NCBI GenBank assembly: GCA_035552275.1
Contig: DASZLR010000255.1
Span: 1 to 51,601 of the forward strand
DNA from: DASVLX01 sp035552275
Lineage (GTDB): Bacteria; Actinomycetota; Actinomycetes; Mycobacteriales; Pseudonocardiaceae
DNA length: 51,601 bases
Reading direction: 5' to 3'
Shown piece after piece: positions 23,888 through 31,526 of the stretch. The notes beneath the pieces are model-generated. The model searched no databases, was not told the DNA's origin, and worked only from the letters and a program-made list of their open reading frames with translations. The first letter of the stretch is position 1; each line of letters starts with the position of its first letter. The position numbers and the translations under genes are program-made.

Positions 23888-24907
23888 TCAGCTGAAAGCG
23901 AAGAAGGCGAGGCTGCCCAGCCCGGCGATCACGCAGTAGATCGCGAACGGGTTCAGGGTGCGGGTTTCGAAATAGCGGGTGAGAAACCGCACAGAGAGGT
24001 ACGCGGCGATCCCGGCGAGCAGGCTGCCGAGCAGCACCGGGCCCAGCGACGCGCGCATCTGCGGGTGCAGCAGTTCCGGGATCTTGTACAGGCCCGCGCC
24101 CAGCATCACCGGGGCGATCAGCAGGAACGCGAACCGGGCCGCGTCCTCGTGCCGCAGGCCGCGCAGCAGCCCGCCGACCATGGTGATGCCGGACCGGCTG
24201 ATGCCGGGCAGCAGCGCGGCCGCCTGGAAGACCCCGATGCCGACCGCTTCCTTGACCGACAGCCGGGACAACCGGGCGTCGATCGCGATCGCCGGATCGG
24301 TGGACTCGGGCTCGGACGTGGCGCGGTTGGCGCTGTTGGTCAGAACCGACATGACCATCGTTTCCTCGTGCGGCCCGGCCGCCGCCGGGCCGGGCTCCGG
24401 GTCGGCCGCCGGCCAGGTGATGTCCTGTTCCGCCGGCTCGGCCGGGAACCGTCGACCGCGTTGTAGCCGTTCGACGCCGAACAGCACGGCCCCGTTGAGC
24501 GCCAGGAACGCCGCCGCCGGGATCGGCTTGCCGAGGTAGTTGGTCATCACCTTGTCCAAGGCGAGGCCGGCGATGCCGACCGGAATCGTGGCCAGCACCA
24601 GCAGCCAGGCCAGCCGCTGGTCCGGGGTGTCCACGCGGCGGTGGCGGATCGAGGTGAATAGGCCGCCGATGATCCGGATCCAGTCCCGCCAGAAGAAGAT
24701 CACCAGTGCCGCTGCGGTCGCGACGTGCATCGCCACCAGCGCGGCCAGGTACGGCGAGTTCTCGCCCATGCTCATGTCCTTGGCCCACTGCCCGCCGATC
24801 AGGGCGGGCACCACCACGGCGTGGCCGAGGCTGGACACCGGAAACAGCTCGCTGACGCCCTGCAACAAGCCGATGAAGATCATTTCCGGGTAGCTCAGGG
24901 CTGACAT
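23888..24907 (-). CDS. uppP: Undecaprenyl-diphosphate phosphatase, UppP (BacA)
   Basis: A 339-residue membrane enzyme that removes phosphate from undecaprenyl diphosphate to recycle the lipid carrier of peptidoglycan and wall polymers. The family motifs are LLQGVSELFPVSSLGH (Q16, E20) and PGISRSGITMVGGLLRG. The protein is about 60 residues longer than usual (about 275): an extra acidic, Pro-rich cytoplasmic loop at about residues 158-215 splits the two halves. The ATG at 24907 follows a GAAAGAG tract by 5 nt; an ATG at 24931 is possible. Overproduction of UppP gives bacitracin resistance in other bacteria. Confidence 0.9.
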   Translation of the reverse strand: MSALSYPEMIFIGLLQGVSELFPVSSLGHAVVVPALIGGQWAKDMSMGENSPYLAALVAMHVATAAALVIFFWRDWIRIIGGLFTSIRHRRVDTPDQRLAWLLVLATIPVGIAGLALDKVMTNYLGKPIPAAAFLALNGAVLFGVERLQRGRRFPAEPAEQDITWPAADPEPGPAAAGPHEETMVMSVLTNSANRATSEPESTDPAIAIDARLSRLSVKEAVGIGVFQAAALLPGISRSGITMVGGLLRGLRHEDAARFAFLLIAPVMLGAGLYKIPELLHPQMRASLGPVLLGSLLAGIAAYLSVRFLTRYFETRTLNPFAIYCVIAGLGSLAFFAFS

Positions 24908-24960
24908 CGACACTCTTTCGATTGGGGTCATCGGTCCGGGCCGCGACAGGCCCCTCGCCG

Positions 24961-24966
24961 AGACTA
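24961..24966 (-). promoter_or_regulatory. Possible -10 of uppP
   Basis: On the minus strand TAGTCT lies 53 nt upstream of the uppP ATG. No convincing -35 is visible. The remaining sequence to 25097 contains no recognisable gene. Confidence 0.25.
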
Positions 24967-25097
24967 GCGCCGCAGTCGTGGACGATTCTTAGCCCGGCTC
25001 GCCATCCGGTCGACGGTGAACCGGCCAGACCCCAGGTGGATCACGGCTGCCAGTCGGCCGCGACGCCGCACCGACGTCCGTGCCGAAGTCAGCCGCG

Positions 25098-25439
25098 TCA
25101 GTGGCCGATCAGATGGTGGGACTGCCGGGACAACGTATCCGCCATCGTGCGCAAGTGTTCCGCGAATTGGAAGTTGAGCTTCGCGAACTCCTCGACCGCG
25201 GCGAGCGGGTTTTCCTGCTTTGCTCCCGCGGCCTCGCGGCAAGCCGACCGAATGAACTCCGACACGCTCAGCCCGGCGCTCTCGGCCGCGGACCGGATGG
25301 CATTCGCCTCATCCTCGGGCAGACGGAACGCGAATGTCACTGACAGCGGCTTGACCACCTCGAACTCGACTTCTTCGCCATCGAGGTCGTCTCGGTGGTC
25401 GTACAGCCACTGCGCGTCGGCCGCTTCGCGATTGCTCAC
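25098..25439 (-). CDS. Ribbon-helix-helix (CopG/MetJ-like) antitoxin
   Basis: A 113-residue protein. VKPLSVTFAFRLPEDEANAIRSAAESAGLSVSEFIRSACREAA is a ribbon-helix-helix DNA-binding unit (a short strand, then two helices), preceded by an acidic region (DHRDDLDGEEVEFE). The C-terminus is a helix that would bind a toxin. The GTG at 25439 was chosen because GGGAGGA stands just upstream. The same frame continues upstream into a toxin-like remnant with its own ribosome site. RHH antitoxins repress their own promoters; the twin repeat at 25591-25626 is the likely site. Confidence 0.7.
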   Translation of the reverse strand: MSNREAADAQWLYDHRDDLDGEEVEFEVVKPLSVTFAFRLPEDEANAIRSAAESAGLSVSEFIRSACREAAGAKQENPLAAVEEFAKLNFQFAEHLRTMADTLSRQSHHLIGH

Positions 25440-25577
25440 TGGTCCTCCCATGCTGTGATCGGTCGGGCGAGTGATCCTGTGCGCATTTCTGATGGCCTGA
25501 TCGATCTCTCGTTCGGTAGCACGGATCAGGGCATGTTCTCGGTTGGCGCCATCCCACTCGATCGACTCGATCCGCAC
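25440..25577 (-). pseudogene. Truncated BrnT-like toxin remnant, in frame with the antitoxin
   Basis: The frame starts at GTG 25577 behind GGAGG and encodes about 46 residues beginning RIESIEWDGANREHALI, then EIDQAIRNAH. This resembles the start of BrnT-type toxins (about 90 residues: an IEWD-NxEH strand, then a helix with EIEQAI), but the later catalytic part is missing and the reading frame runs without a stop into the antitoxin. I read it as a toxin gene that lost its 3' half by deletion. Whether the 159-residue fusion is made, or only the antitoxin from its own GTG, cannot be decided here. Confidence 0.5.
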
Positions 25578-25590
25578 CGAGCCTCCGTCC

Positions 25591-25626
25591 TGTTATACGT
25601 ACTCTAGTCTCTGTTATACGGATAAC
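25591..25626. promoter_or_regulatory. Twin operator/promoter of the toxin-antitoxin remnant
   Basis: TGTTATACG occurs at 25591-25599 and 25612-25620, 21 bp apart (two helical turns). The second copy extends to GTTATACGGATAAC, a GTTAT/ATAAC inverted repeat. Read on the minus strand each copy contains TATAAC, a good -10. Such spaced repeats are typical binding sites of RHH antitoxins. Confidence 0.6.
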
Positions 25627-25646
25627 TCAAGGGTATCCGGTGCTTC

Positions 25647-27347
25647 TCATGTCGGTTGGTGGGCGCTGGCATGGACGCTGGCGCGGGCGGCCTGCGCATC
25701 CGGGGCGCGTAGCGCGGATTCGGCCAGTGCGGCGCACTCGTCGGCGGTGTGCCTGGCCAGCGTGGACCGCACCGCTGGCAGTGCGCCGGGTGACATCGAC
25801 AGGCTGGTCACGCCGAGGCCGACCAGCACCAGCGCCAGCAGCGGATCGCTGGCCGCCTGGCCGCAGACGCCGACCGGCTTGCCGGAGCGGACACCGGCCT
25901 GGGCGGTCAGCCGCACCAGCTCCAACAGAGCTGGCTGCCACGGATCGAGCAGATCGGCCAGCTCGCCGGACATCCGGTCGGCGGCGAGGGTGTACTGGCC
26001 GAGATCGTTGGTGCCGATGCTGGCGAAATCACAGCCGGCCAGCACCGCGTCGGCCCGCAGCGCCGCCGCCGGCACCTCGACCATCGTGCCGGCGACCGGC
26101 AGCCCGTGCCGATGCACGCGACCGGCGAAGTCCCGCGCCTCGGCCGGGGTCGCCACCATCGGCGCCATCACCCAGACCTGGGTGTCCGGCGCGTCGGCGG
26201 CGGCCTGCGCGACGGCGGCGAGCTGGGTGTCGAGCAGGGCGGGGTCGCGGCGGTCCAGCCGCAGGCCGCGTACCCCGAGCGCGGGGTTGGGCTCGTCGCC
26301 GTGCTCGATGAACGGCAGCGGCTTGTCCGCGCCGGCGTCGAGCGTGCGGACCACCACCTTGCGACCGGCGAACGCGCTGAACACCTCGGCGTAGGCCCGC
26401 CGCTGCTCGGCCTGGCTCGGCGCGTCCCGCCGACCGAGATACAGGAACTCGGTGCGCAGCAGGCCGACACCCTCGGAGTCGGCCGCACTGGCCGCCGCCA
26501 ATTCCCCGGCCGCGCCGAGATTCACCAGTAGCGCCACCGGTTTTCCGTCGGCCGTGCGGCCAGGGCCGTGCGCCTGCGCCTGTGCGGCCCGCCGGGCGTC
26601 GGCCTGGCCGACCGCCTGCTGAACTTCGGCTGTCGTCGGATCGACCCGCACTGTGCCGTTGTCGCCGTCGACCAGCACCCGCTGGCCGTCGGTCAGCCCG
26701 GCCGCGCGGGGGCAGGCCACTACAGCCGGAATGCCCAGTGCGGTGGCCAGAATCGCGGTGTGGCTGGTCGGGCCGCCGCGCTCGGTGACGATCGCCAGCA
26801 CCCGCTCGCGATCCAGGGTGGCCGTGTCGGCGGGCGCGAGATCACCGGCCACCAGCACGTAGGGATGGCCCGGATCGGGCACGCCGGGCATCGGCTCGCC
26901 ACGCAGCCAAGCCACCGCCCGATCCCGCAGGTCGTCCAGGTCGGCGGCGCGCTCGGCGAAGTAGCCGCCGGCGGCGGCCAGCGCCTCGCGGAACGTGCCG
27001 AAGGCCTCCGACACCGCGTGCGGCAGCGACCGGCCCTGCCGCAGCGCGTCGCCGATCCGGCCGGCCAGCGCCGGGTCGCGGGCCATCAGTGCCTGGGTGG
27101 ACAGCACCTCGGCGGCTTGGCCGCTGACCGTGGCCGCTCGCGCGTCCAGGTCGGCGGCGACCGCGTCCAGCGCCTTGCCGGCGAGTTCGACGGCCGCCGC
27201 GGTGTCCGGCTCGGGGCCGCTGTCCGGGCCGAGCACCGGTGGCGTGGCCAACCGCGCCACCGGCCCGGCGACCACCCCGGTGCTGACCGCGATTCCGGCC
27301 AACGTCCTGTCGTGACCGTCGTGACTGCTCGTGCCCATGTCCGTCAT
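25647..27347 (-). CDS. ptsI: PTS enzyme I (phosphoenolpyruvate-protein phosphotransferase)
   Basis: A 566-residue enzyme I, which takes phosphate from phosphoenolpyruvate and passes it to HPr. The phosphorylated His is H196 in ERGGPTSHTAILA; the PEP-binding C-terminal barrel shows GVGLLRTEFLYL, RTLDAGADKPLPFI, NPALGVRGLRL and the active-site Cys in VGVCGQAASDP. It is the last gene of the operon, 27 nt after ptsH. ATG at 27347. The gap holds a TTCCAGTGC direct repeat. Having enzyme I and HPr beside the fructose permease makes this locus a complete phosphorelay. Confidence 0.92.
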   Translation of the reverse strand: MTDMGTSSHDGHDRTLAGIAVSTGVVAGPVARLATPPVLGPDSGPEPDTAAAVELAGKALDAVAADLDARAATVSGQAAEVLSTQALMARDPALAGRIGDALRQGRSLPHAVSEAFGTFREALAAAGGYFAERAADLDDLRDRAVAWLRGEPMPGVPDPGHPYVLVAGDLAPADTATLDRERVLAIVTERGGPTSHTAILATALGIPAVVACPRAAGLTDGQRVLVDGDNGTVRVDPTTAEVQQAVGQADARRAAQAQAHGPGRTADGKPVALLVNLGAAGELAAASAADSEGVGLLRTEFLYLGRRDAPSQAEQRRAYAEVFSAFAGRKVVVRTLDAGADKPLPFIEHGDEPNPALGVRGLRLDRRDPALLDTQLAAVAQAAADAPDTQVWVMAPMVATPAEARDFAGRVHRHGLPVAGTMVEVPAAALRADAVLAGCDFASIGTNDLGQYTLAADRMSGELADLLDPWQPALLELVRLTAQAGVRSGKPVGVCGQAASDPLLALVLVGLGVTSLSMSPGALPAVRSTLARHTADECAALAESALRAPDAQAARASVHASAHQPT

Positions 27348-27374
27348 CCCAACGATTTCCAGTGCTTCCAGTGC

Positions 27375-27641
27375 TCAGCCTTGATCGTGGTTCTGCGCGA
27401 CGATCGCGGCCAGTTCATCCAACGCCTCCCGCGCGCCCGGACCGTCGGCGCGCAACAGCACCTCGTCCCCGCCCCGGGCGTTGAGGCCGAGCACCGACAG
27501 GATGCTGCGAGCGTCCACGAAATCCGCTCCGGGCTTGCCGATGGTGACCGGCACCGGTTGGCGGGCGGCGGCCTGGGTGAACAGCGCCGCTGGCCGGGCG
27601 TGCAGGCCGACCGACGAGCCGACCATCACCGAACGTTCCAT
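27375..27641 (-). CDS. ptsH: PTS phosphocarrier protein HPr
   Basis: An 88-residue HPr. The phosphorylation site is H14 in VGLHARPAALF, and S46 sits in ARSILSVLGLNA at the position phosphorylated by HPr kinase in Firmicutes, though actinobacteria generally lack that kinase. It carries phosphate from enzyme I to EIIA. It starts 15 nt after the EIIBC stop, with AAAGGA upstream of the ATG. Confidence 0.92.
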   Translation of the reverse strand: MERSVMVGSSVGLHARPAALFTQAAARQPVPVTIGKPGADFVDARSILSVLGLNARGGDEVLLRADGPGAREALDELAAIVAQNHDQG

Positions 27642-27656
27642 GGTCTCCGAGTCCTT

Positions 27657-29216
27657 TCAGGAGGCGGTGACGGCGCTGCCGGTCACCGCGGAGCGGGAGT
27701 TCTGCGCGGCCTGCTCGGCTTCGCGGGCGACGCCGCTGGGCCGGCCGATCGACTTGGCGACCAGCACACAGCCGGCCGTCGCCGCGGTGCCGATGACGAT
27801 CGCGATCAGGTACTGCACCGGATGGCCGATCAGCCCGATCACCCAGATGCCGCCGTGCGGGGCGCGGGATGTCGCGCCGAGCGCCACCGACAGGGCGCCG
27901 GTGATGGCGCTGCCGGTCATCAGTGACGGGATTACCCGCAGCGGATCGGCGGCGGCGAACGGGATCGCGCCCTCGGTGATGAACGACAGCCCGAGCAGCC
28001 AGGCCGCCTGCCCCGCCTGCCGCTCGGCCGGAGTGAACAGCCGGCGGCGGACCACGGTGGCCAGTGCCAGGCCCAGCGGCGGGGTCATCCCGGCCGCCAT
28101 CACCGCCGCCATGATCGTCAGGTTGCCGGACGCCAGCGCGGCCAGCCCGAAGGTGTAGGCCACCTTGTTCACCGGGCCGCCCATGTCGAAGGCCATCATC
28201 AGGCCCAGCAACCCACCCAGCAGCCAGGCGTTGCCGCCGGACAGCCCGTCCAGCCAGTGCGTCATGCCGGACTGCGCGGCCGCGATCGGCTCGCCGATGA
28301 CCACCAGCATCAGGAAGCCGACGACCAGCACCGACACCAGCGGGATGACCACCACCGGCATCACGCCGGCGATCCCGCGCGGCACCTTGATCCGCTTCAG
28401 CCCCATGGCGACCGCCCCGGCCAGCAGACCGGCGATCAGGCCACCGAGGAATCCGGCGTTGATCGCCACCGCGGCCAGGCCGCCGACGACGCCGGGCGCG
28501 ATGCCCGGCCGGTCGGCCATCGCGAACGCGATGAACCCGGCGAGGATCGGCACCAGCATCGAGAACGCCAGCGAGCCGATCTTGAACAGCACCCCGGCCA
28601 CCCCGGCGACGTGCAGCAGCTGCGAGAAGTCGGTCACGCCGGGGTACTTGACGCCCTCGAAGGTGCCGCCGCCGACCACGACGGCGACCTTCGCCCCGCC
28701 GATCAGGAACGACAGCGCGATCATGATGCCGCCGGCCGCGACGAAGGGGATCATGTAGCTGACCCCGGTCATCAGCCATTGCCGCAGCCGGGTGCCGACG
28801 CTCGCGCCGGACTCCACCTTGCTGGCCAGCGCCGGCCCGGCCGACCCGCCGGACCCACCCGACATGGTGGACAGCAGATCGCCGGCGGACTCCGGCTGAG
28901 CGGACTTGGCGGTGCTGGCGGCCGTGACGGCCTCGGAGATCAGGCCGGCCGCGTCGTTGATGGCGCGTTTGACGCTGGCCGAGACCAGCGGCTTGGCGGC
29001 GAACCGGTCTCGGTCGCGGACTTCGACATCGGCGGCGAACACCACGGCGTCAGCGGCCGCGATCAGCTCGGGCGCCAGCGGTTCGGCGCCCGCCGCGCCC
29101 TGCGTTTCGACGGCGATCTCGTGGCCGGCCTGCCGGGCGGCCTGTTCCAGCGCCTCGGCGGCCATGTACGTGTGCGCGATTCCAGTCGGGCACGATGTGA
29201 CGGCGACGAGCTTCAT
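27657..29216 (-). CDS. fruA: PTS fructose-specific EIIBC component
   Basis: A 519-residue permease. Residues 1-100 form a fructose-type EIIB domain with the phosphocysteine C9 in VAVTSCPTGIAHTYMAAE. After a Ser/Ala linker, residues 145-500 form the EIIC membrane domain with about ten helices (for instance GVSYMIPFVAAGGIMIAL and the substrate loop GGIWVIGLIGHP). It takes up fructose as fructose 1-phosphate. The ATG overlaps the EIIA stop by 4 nt. The length and domain order B-C match the two-protein fructose PTS in which EIIA is separate. Confidence 0.92.
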   Translation of the reverse strand: MKLVAVTSCPTGIAHTYMAAEALEQAARQAGHEIAVETQGAAGAEPLAPELIAAADAVVFAADVEVRDRDRFAAKPLVSASVKRAINDAAGLISEAVTAASTAKSAQPESAGDLLSTMSGGSGGSAGPALASKVESGASVGTRLRQWLMTGVSYMIPFVAAGGIMIALSFLIGGAKVAVVVGGGTFEGVKYPGVTDFSQLLHVAGVAGVLFKIGSLAFSMLVPILAGFIAFAMADRPGIAPGVVGGLAAVAINAGFLGGLIAGLLAGAVAMGLKRIKVPRGIAGVMPVVVIPLVSVLVVGFLMLVVIGEPIAAAQSGMTHWLDGLSGGNAWLLGGLLGLMMAFDMGGPVNKVAYTFGLAALASGNLTIMAAVMAAGMTPPLGLALATVVRRRLFTPAERQAGQAAWLLGLSFITEGAIPFAAADPLRVIPSLMTGSAITGALSVALGATSRAPHGGIWVIGLIGHPVQYLIAIVIGTAATAGCVLVAKSIGRPSGVAREAEQAAQNSRSAVTGSAVTAS

Positions 29217-29665
29217 CGCTCAAACACCTCCGTCTTGATCAGGTTGACCACGGCTTCCCGGTCCGACGCGGCGGACAGGGCATCGCGGAAGGATGGGTGG
29301 ACCAGCCGGCGGGCGAGCGCGGCCAGGATCTTCATGTGCTCGGAGCCACCGCCGTCCGGCGCGGCGATCAGGAAGATCAGCTTCGCCGGGCCGTCGGCCG
29401 CGCCGAAATCGATGCCGGCGGCGCTGCGCCCGAAGGCGAGCGTCGGCTCGGTGACATACGACGAGCGGGCGTGCGGGATGCCGATGCCGCCTTCGAGGCC
29501 GGTGGGCATCTGTTCCTCGCGGGCCCGCACATCGGCGAGGAAGCCGTCGAGGTCGGTCACCCGACCGGCGCGCACCAGGCGGGCCGCCAGCGATCGGGTC
29601 GCCTCGTGCCGGTCCGCGCCGACCAGGTCGAGGTCGACCAGATCGACGGTGATCAGGTCAGTCAT
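29213..29665 (-). CDS. PTS fructose-specific EIIA component
   Basis: A 150-residue EIIA of the fructose/mannitol (PTS_EIIA_2) fold. The active His is H65 in EGGIGIPHARS; the later segment LIFLIAAPDGGGSEHMKILAALAR is the second conserved motif. It receives phosphate from HPr and passes it to C9 of EIIB. ATG at 29665 lies 3 nt after the FruK stop, and its own stop overlaps the EIIBC ATG. Confidence 0.92.
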   Translation of the reverse strand: MTDLITVDLVDLDLVGADRHEATRSLAARLVRAGRVTDLDGFLADVRAREEQMPTGLEGGIGIPHARSSYVTEPTLAFGRSAAGIDFGAADGPAKLIFLIAAPDGGGSEHMKILAALARRLVHPSFRDALSAASDREAVVNLIKTEVFER

Positions 29666-29668
29666 CTG

Positions 29669-30652
29669 TCAACTCCGTTCGGATAGTGGGCGGTCCAAAG
29701 GTGGTTCGCCGTGCACGGTGACGGCGGCACGGTGTAGGTCGGAGGGGCCGGGCAGCCGGCTGCCCGGCAGGCTGACCGCGGCCGAACCCCACGCCAGGGC
29801 TTCGGCGAGCGCGGCCCGGCCGTGGCCGCCGGCGGACAGGAATCCGGCCAGCAGCGAATCTCCGGCGCCGACGCTGCTGCGCGGCCGGCTGACCGGCGCC
29901 TCGCCGAACAGCGTGCCCCGGCTGTCGACCAGCACCGCGCCGTCCGCGCCGAGGCTTGCCAGCACCGCGCGGGCACCCCGGTCGCGCAGCTGCTCGGCGG
30001 CCTTGAGCGCGTCGCCGACGGTCTGGATGTCGACGCCGGTGCACTCGGCCAACTCGGCGCGGTTGGGCTTGACCAGATCCGGCGCGGCGGCCAGGCAGGC
30101 CGCCAGCGGCTCACCGGAGGTGTCGATCGCGACCCGGGCGCCCCGAGCGTGCGCCAGCTCGATCAGCCGGGCGTAGCTGTCTGTCGCCATGCCCGGTGGC
30201 AGGCTGCCGCAGCCGGCCACCCAATCGGTTGTGTCCGCTTTGTTCGCACTATCAGCATTGGCAGCATTGCCGGCGATGGCGGCGACCGCCCGGCGCAGCA
30301 GGCGATCCGCGTCGTCGGCGGAGCATCGCGGACCGAGCTCGTTGAGCTTGGTGACGGTGCCGTCCCGTTCGGTGATGGCCAGGTTCGTCCGCACCGCGCC
30401 GGCTGTCCGCACCGGCATCGCCGGAACGTTGGCCTCCTGCAACAACTCCAGCAGCAGTGCGCCGGACGAGCCGCCGGCGCACAGCACGGCCGTGGTGAGC
30501 ACGCCGTGCGCGGCCAGCACCCGCGACACGTTGACGCCCTTGCCGCCGGGATGCACCAGCGCGCGGACGCACTGCTGCACTTCGCCGCGCCCAAGCGCCT
30601 CCACCTCGATTGTTCTGTCCAGGCTGGGATTGGCGGTGACGGTGACGATCAT
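29669..30652 (-). CDS. fruK: 1-phosphofructokinase
   Basis: A 327-residue PfkB-family kinase that turns fructose 1-phosphate into fructose 1,6-bisphosphate. Signatures: VTVTANPSLDRTIEV, the VHPGGKGVNVSRVLAAHG motif and the anion hole and catalytic base in SSVGAGDSLLAGFLSAG. The ATG at 30652 overlaps the regulator stop by 4 nt. It catalyses the step after the EII permease in this operon, so fructose can bypass the phosphofructokinase at 8.9 kb. Confidence 0.92.
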   Translation of the reverse strand: MIVTVTANPSLDRTIEVEALGRGEVQQCVRALVHPGGKGVNVSRVLAAHGVLTTAVLCAGGSSGALLLELLQEANVPAMPVRTAGAVRTNLAITERDGTVTKLNELGPRCSADDADRLLRRAVAAIAGNAANADSANKADTTDWVAGCGSLPPGMATDSYARLIELAHARGARVAIDTSGEPLAACLAAAPDLVKPNRAELAECTGVDIQTVGDALKAAEQLRDRGARAVLASLGADGAVLVDSRGTLFGEAPVSRPRSSVGAGDSLLAGFLSAGGHGRAALAEALAWGSAAVSLPGSRLPGPSDLHRAAVTVHGEPPLDRPLSERS

Positions 30653-31410
30653 GCCCGCACCACCCTTGGGCCGGCCGCCGACAACTGCTCGGCGACCTCC
30701 TCGTCCAAACCGGTGTCGGTGATCACCACATCGGCGGCGGACAGCGGCGCGAACCGGGCCAGGCAGTCGTTGCCGACCTTGGTGTGGTCGGCCAACACCA
30801 CGACCTGCCGCGCGGCGGCGATCATGGCCCGCTTGACGGCGGCCTCGCCGGTGTCCGGGGTGGTCAGGCCGCGTTCGACGGAGATCCCGTTGGCGCCGAT
30901 GAAGGCGACATCCACGTAGGTGTCGCCGAGTGAACGCAGCGCCCAGTCCTCGACCGCTGCCATCGTCCGCCCGCGCACTCGTCCGCCGATGCTGAGCACT
31001 GTCGTCATCGGCCGCACCGCCAGCGCGATGGCGATCGGCAGCGAGTTGGTGACCACGGTCAGCTCGTGGTCGGCCGGCCACACCTCGGCCAGCCGGGCGG
31101 TGGTCGTGCCGGCGTCGAGCAGCGCGGAGCCCTCGCCCGGCAGTTCGGCGAGCGCGGCCTTGGCGATCCGTTCCTTCTCGGCGGTCATCACCGCGTCCCG
31201 GGTGGCCAGGCCGGGTTCGAAGCCGAGCCGCTCGACCGGGATCGCGCCGCCATGCACCTTGCGCAGCACGCCGTGTCGTTCCAGCGCGCTCAGATCGCGC
31301 CGAACGGTCTCCATGGTGACGGAGAACTGGGTGGCCAGCCAGCTCACATCCACCCGGCCCTCGGTACGGGCCAGCTCAACGATGCGCTGCTGACGCTCCT
31401 CCGCGTACAT
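30649..31410 (-). CDS. fruR: DeoR/GlpR-family regulator of the fructose operon
   Basis: A 253-residue repressor. The DeoR helix-turn-helix is at residues 4-55 (RQQRIVELARTEGRVDVSWLA, VTMETVRRDLSALE), and the sugar-phosphate sensor domain shows LLDAGTTTARLAE, VVTNSLPIA and GANGISVERGLTTPD. By family analogy it would be inactivated by fructose 1-phosphate or fructose 1,6-bisphosphate. It is the first gene of the operon it likely controls, so expression is autoregulated. ATG at 31410. Confidence 0.88.
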   Translation of the reverse strand: MYAEERQQRIVELARTEGRVDVSWLATQFSVTMETVRRDLSALERHGVLRKVHGGAIPVERLGFEPGLATRDAVMTAEKERIAKAALAELPGEGSALLDAGTTTARLAEVWPADHELTVVTNSLPIAIALAVRPMTTVLSIGGRVRGRTMAAVEDWALRSLGDTYVDVAFIGANGISVERGLTTPDTGEAAVKRAMIAAARQVVVLADHTKVGNDCLARFAPLSAADVVITDTGLDEEVAEQLSAAGPRVVRA

Positions 31411-31445
31411 GTTGTTTCACCGCCGTTCGCACTTGGTTTTATGTT

Positions 31446-31474
31446 GTTATAGTTGGGTTACTGTGGCGTGTCAA
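31446..31474 (-). promoter_or_regulatory. Consensus sigma-70-type promoter of the fru operon
   Basis: On the minus strand TTGACA (31469-31474) and TATAAC (31446-31451) are separated by exactly 17 bp. The predicted start is near 31440, leaving a 30-nt leader. TGTTGTT on the plus strand at 31442-31448 and again at 31409-31415 is a possible FruR half-site. Confidence 0.7.
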
Positions 31475-31514
31475 GGAGTGGAGGTGATGTGGATCGCATG
31501 GATCGATTCAGTGG

Positions 31515-31520
31515 GACAAT
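31515..31520 (+). promoter_or_regulatory. Possible -10 before xerD
   Basis: GACAAT lies 6 nt before the GTG at 31527 with no ribosome site; it agrees with TANNNT at two positions only, so a leaderless start is possible but weak. Confidence 0.25.
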
Positions 31521-31526
31521 CCAGGG

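Noticed and set aside
28257..30176. A long plus-strand frame opposite the fructose PTS genes
   Set aside because: Arg/His/Asp-rich with no domain; the PTS genes are certain.
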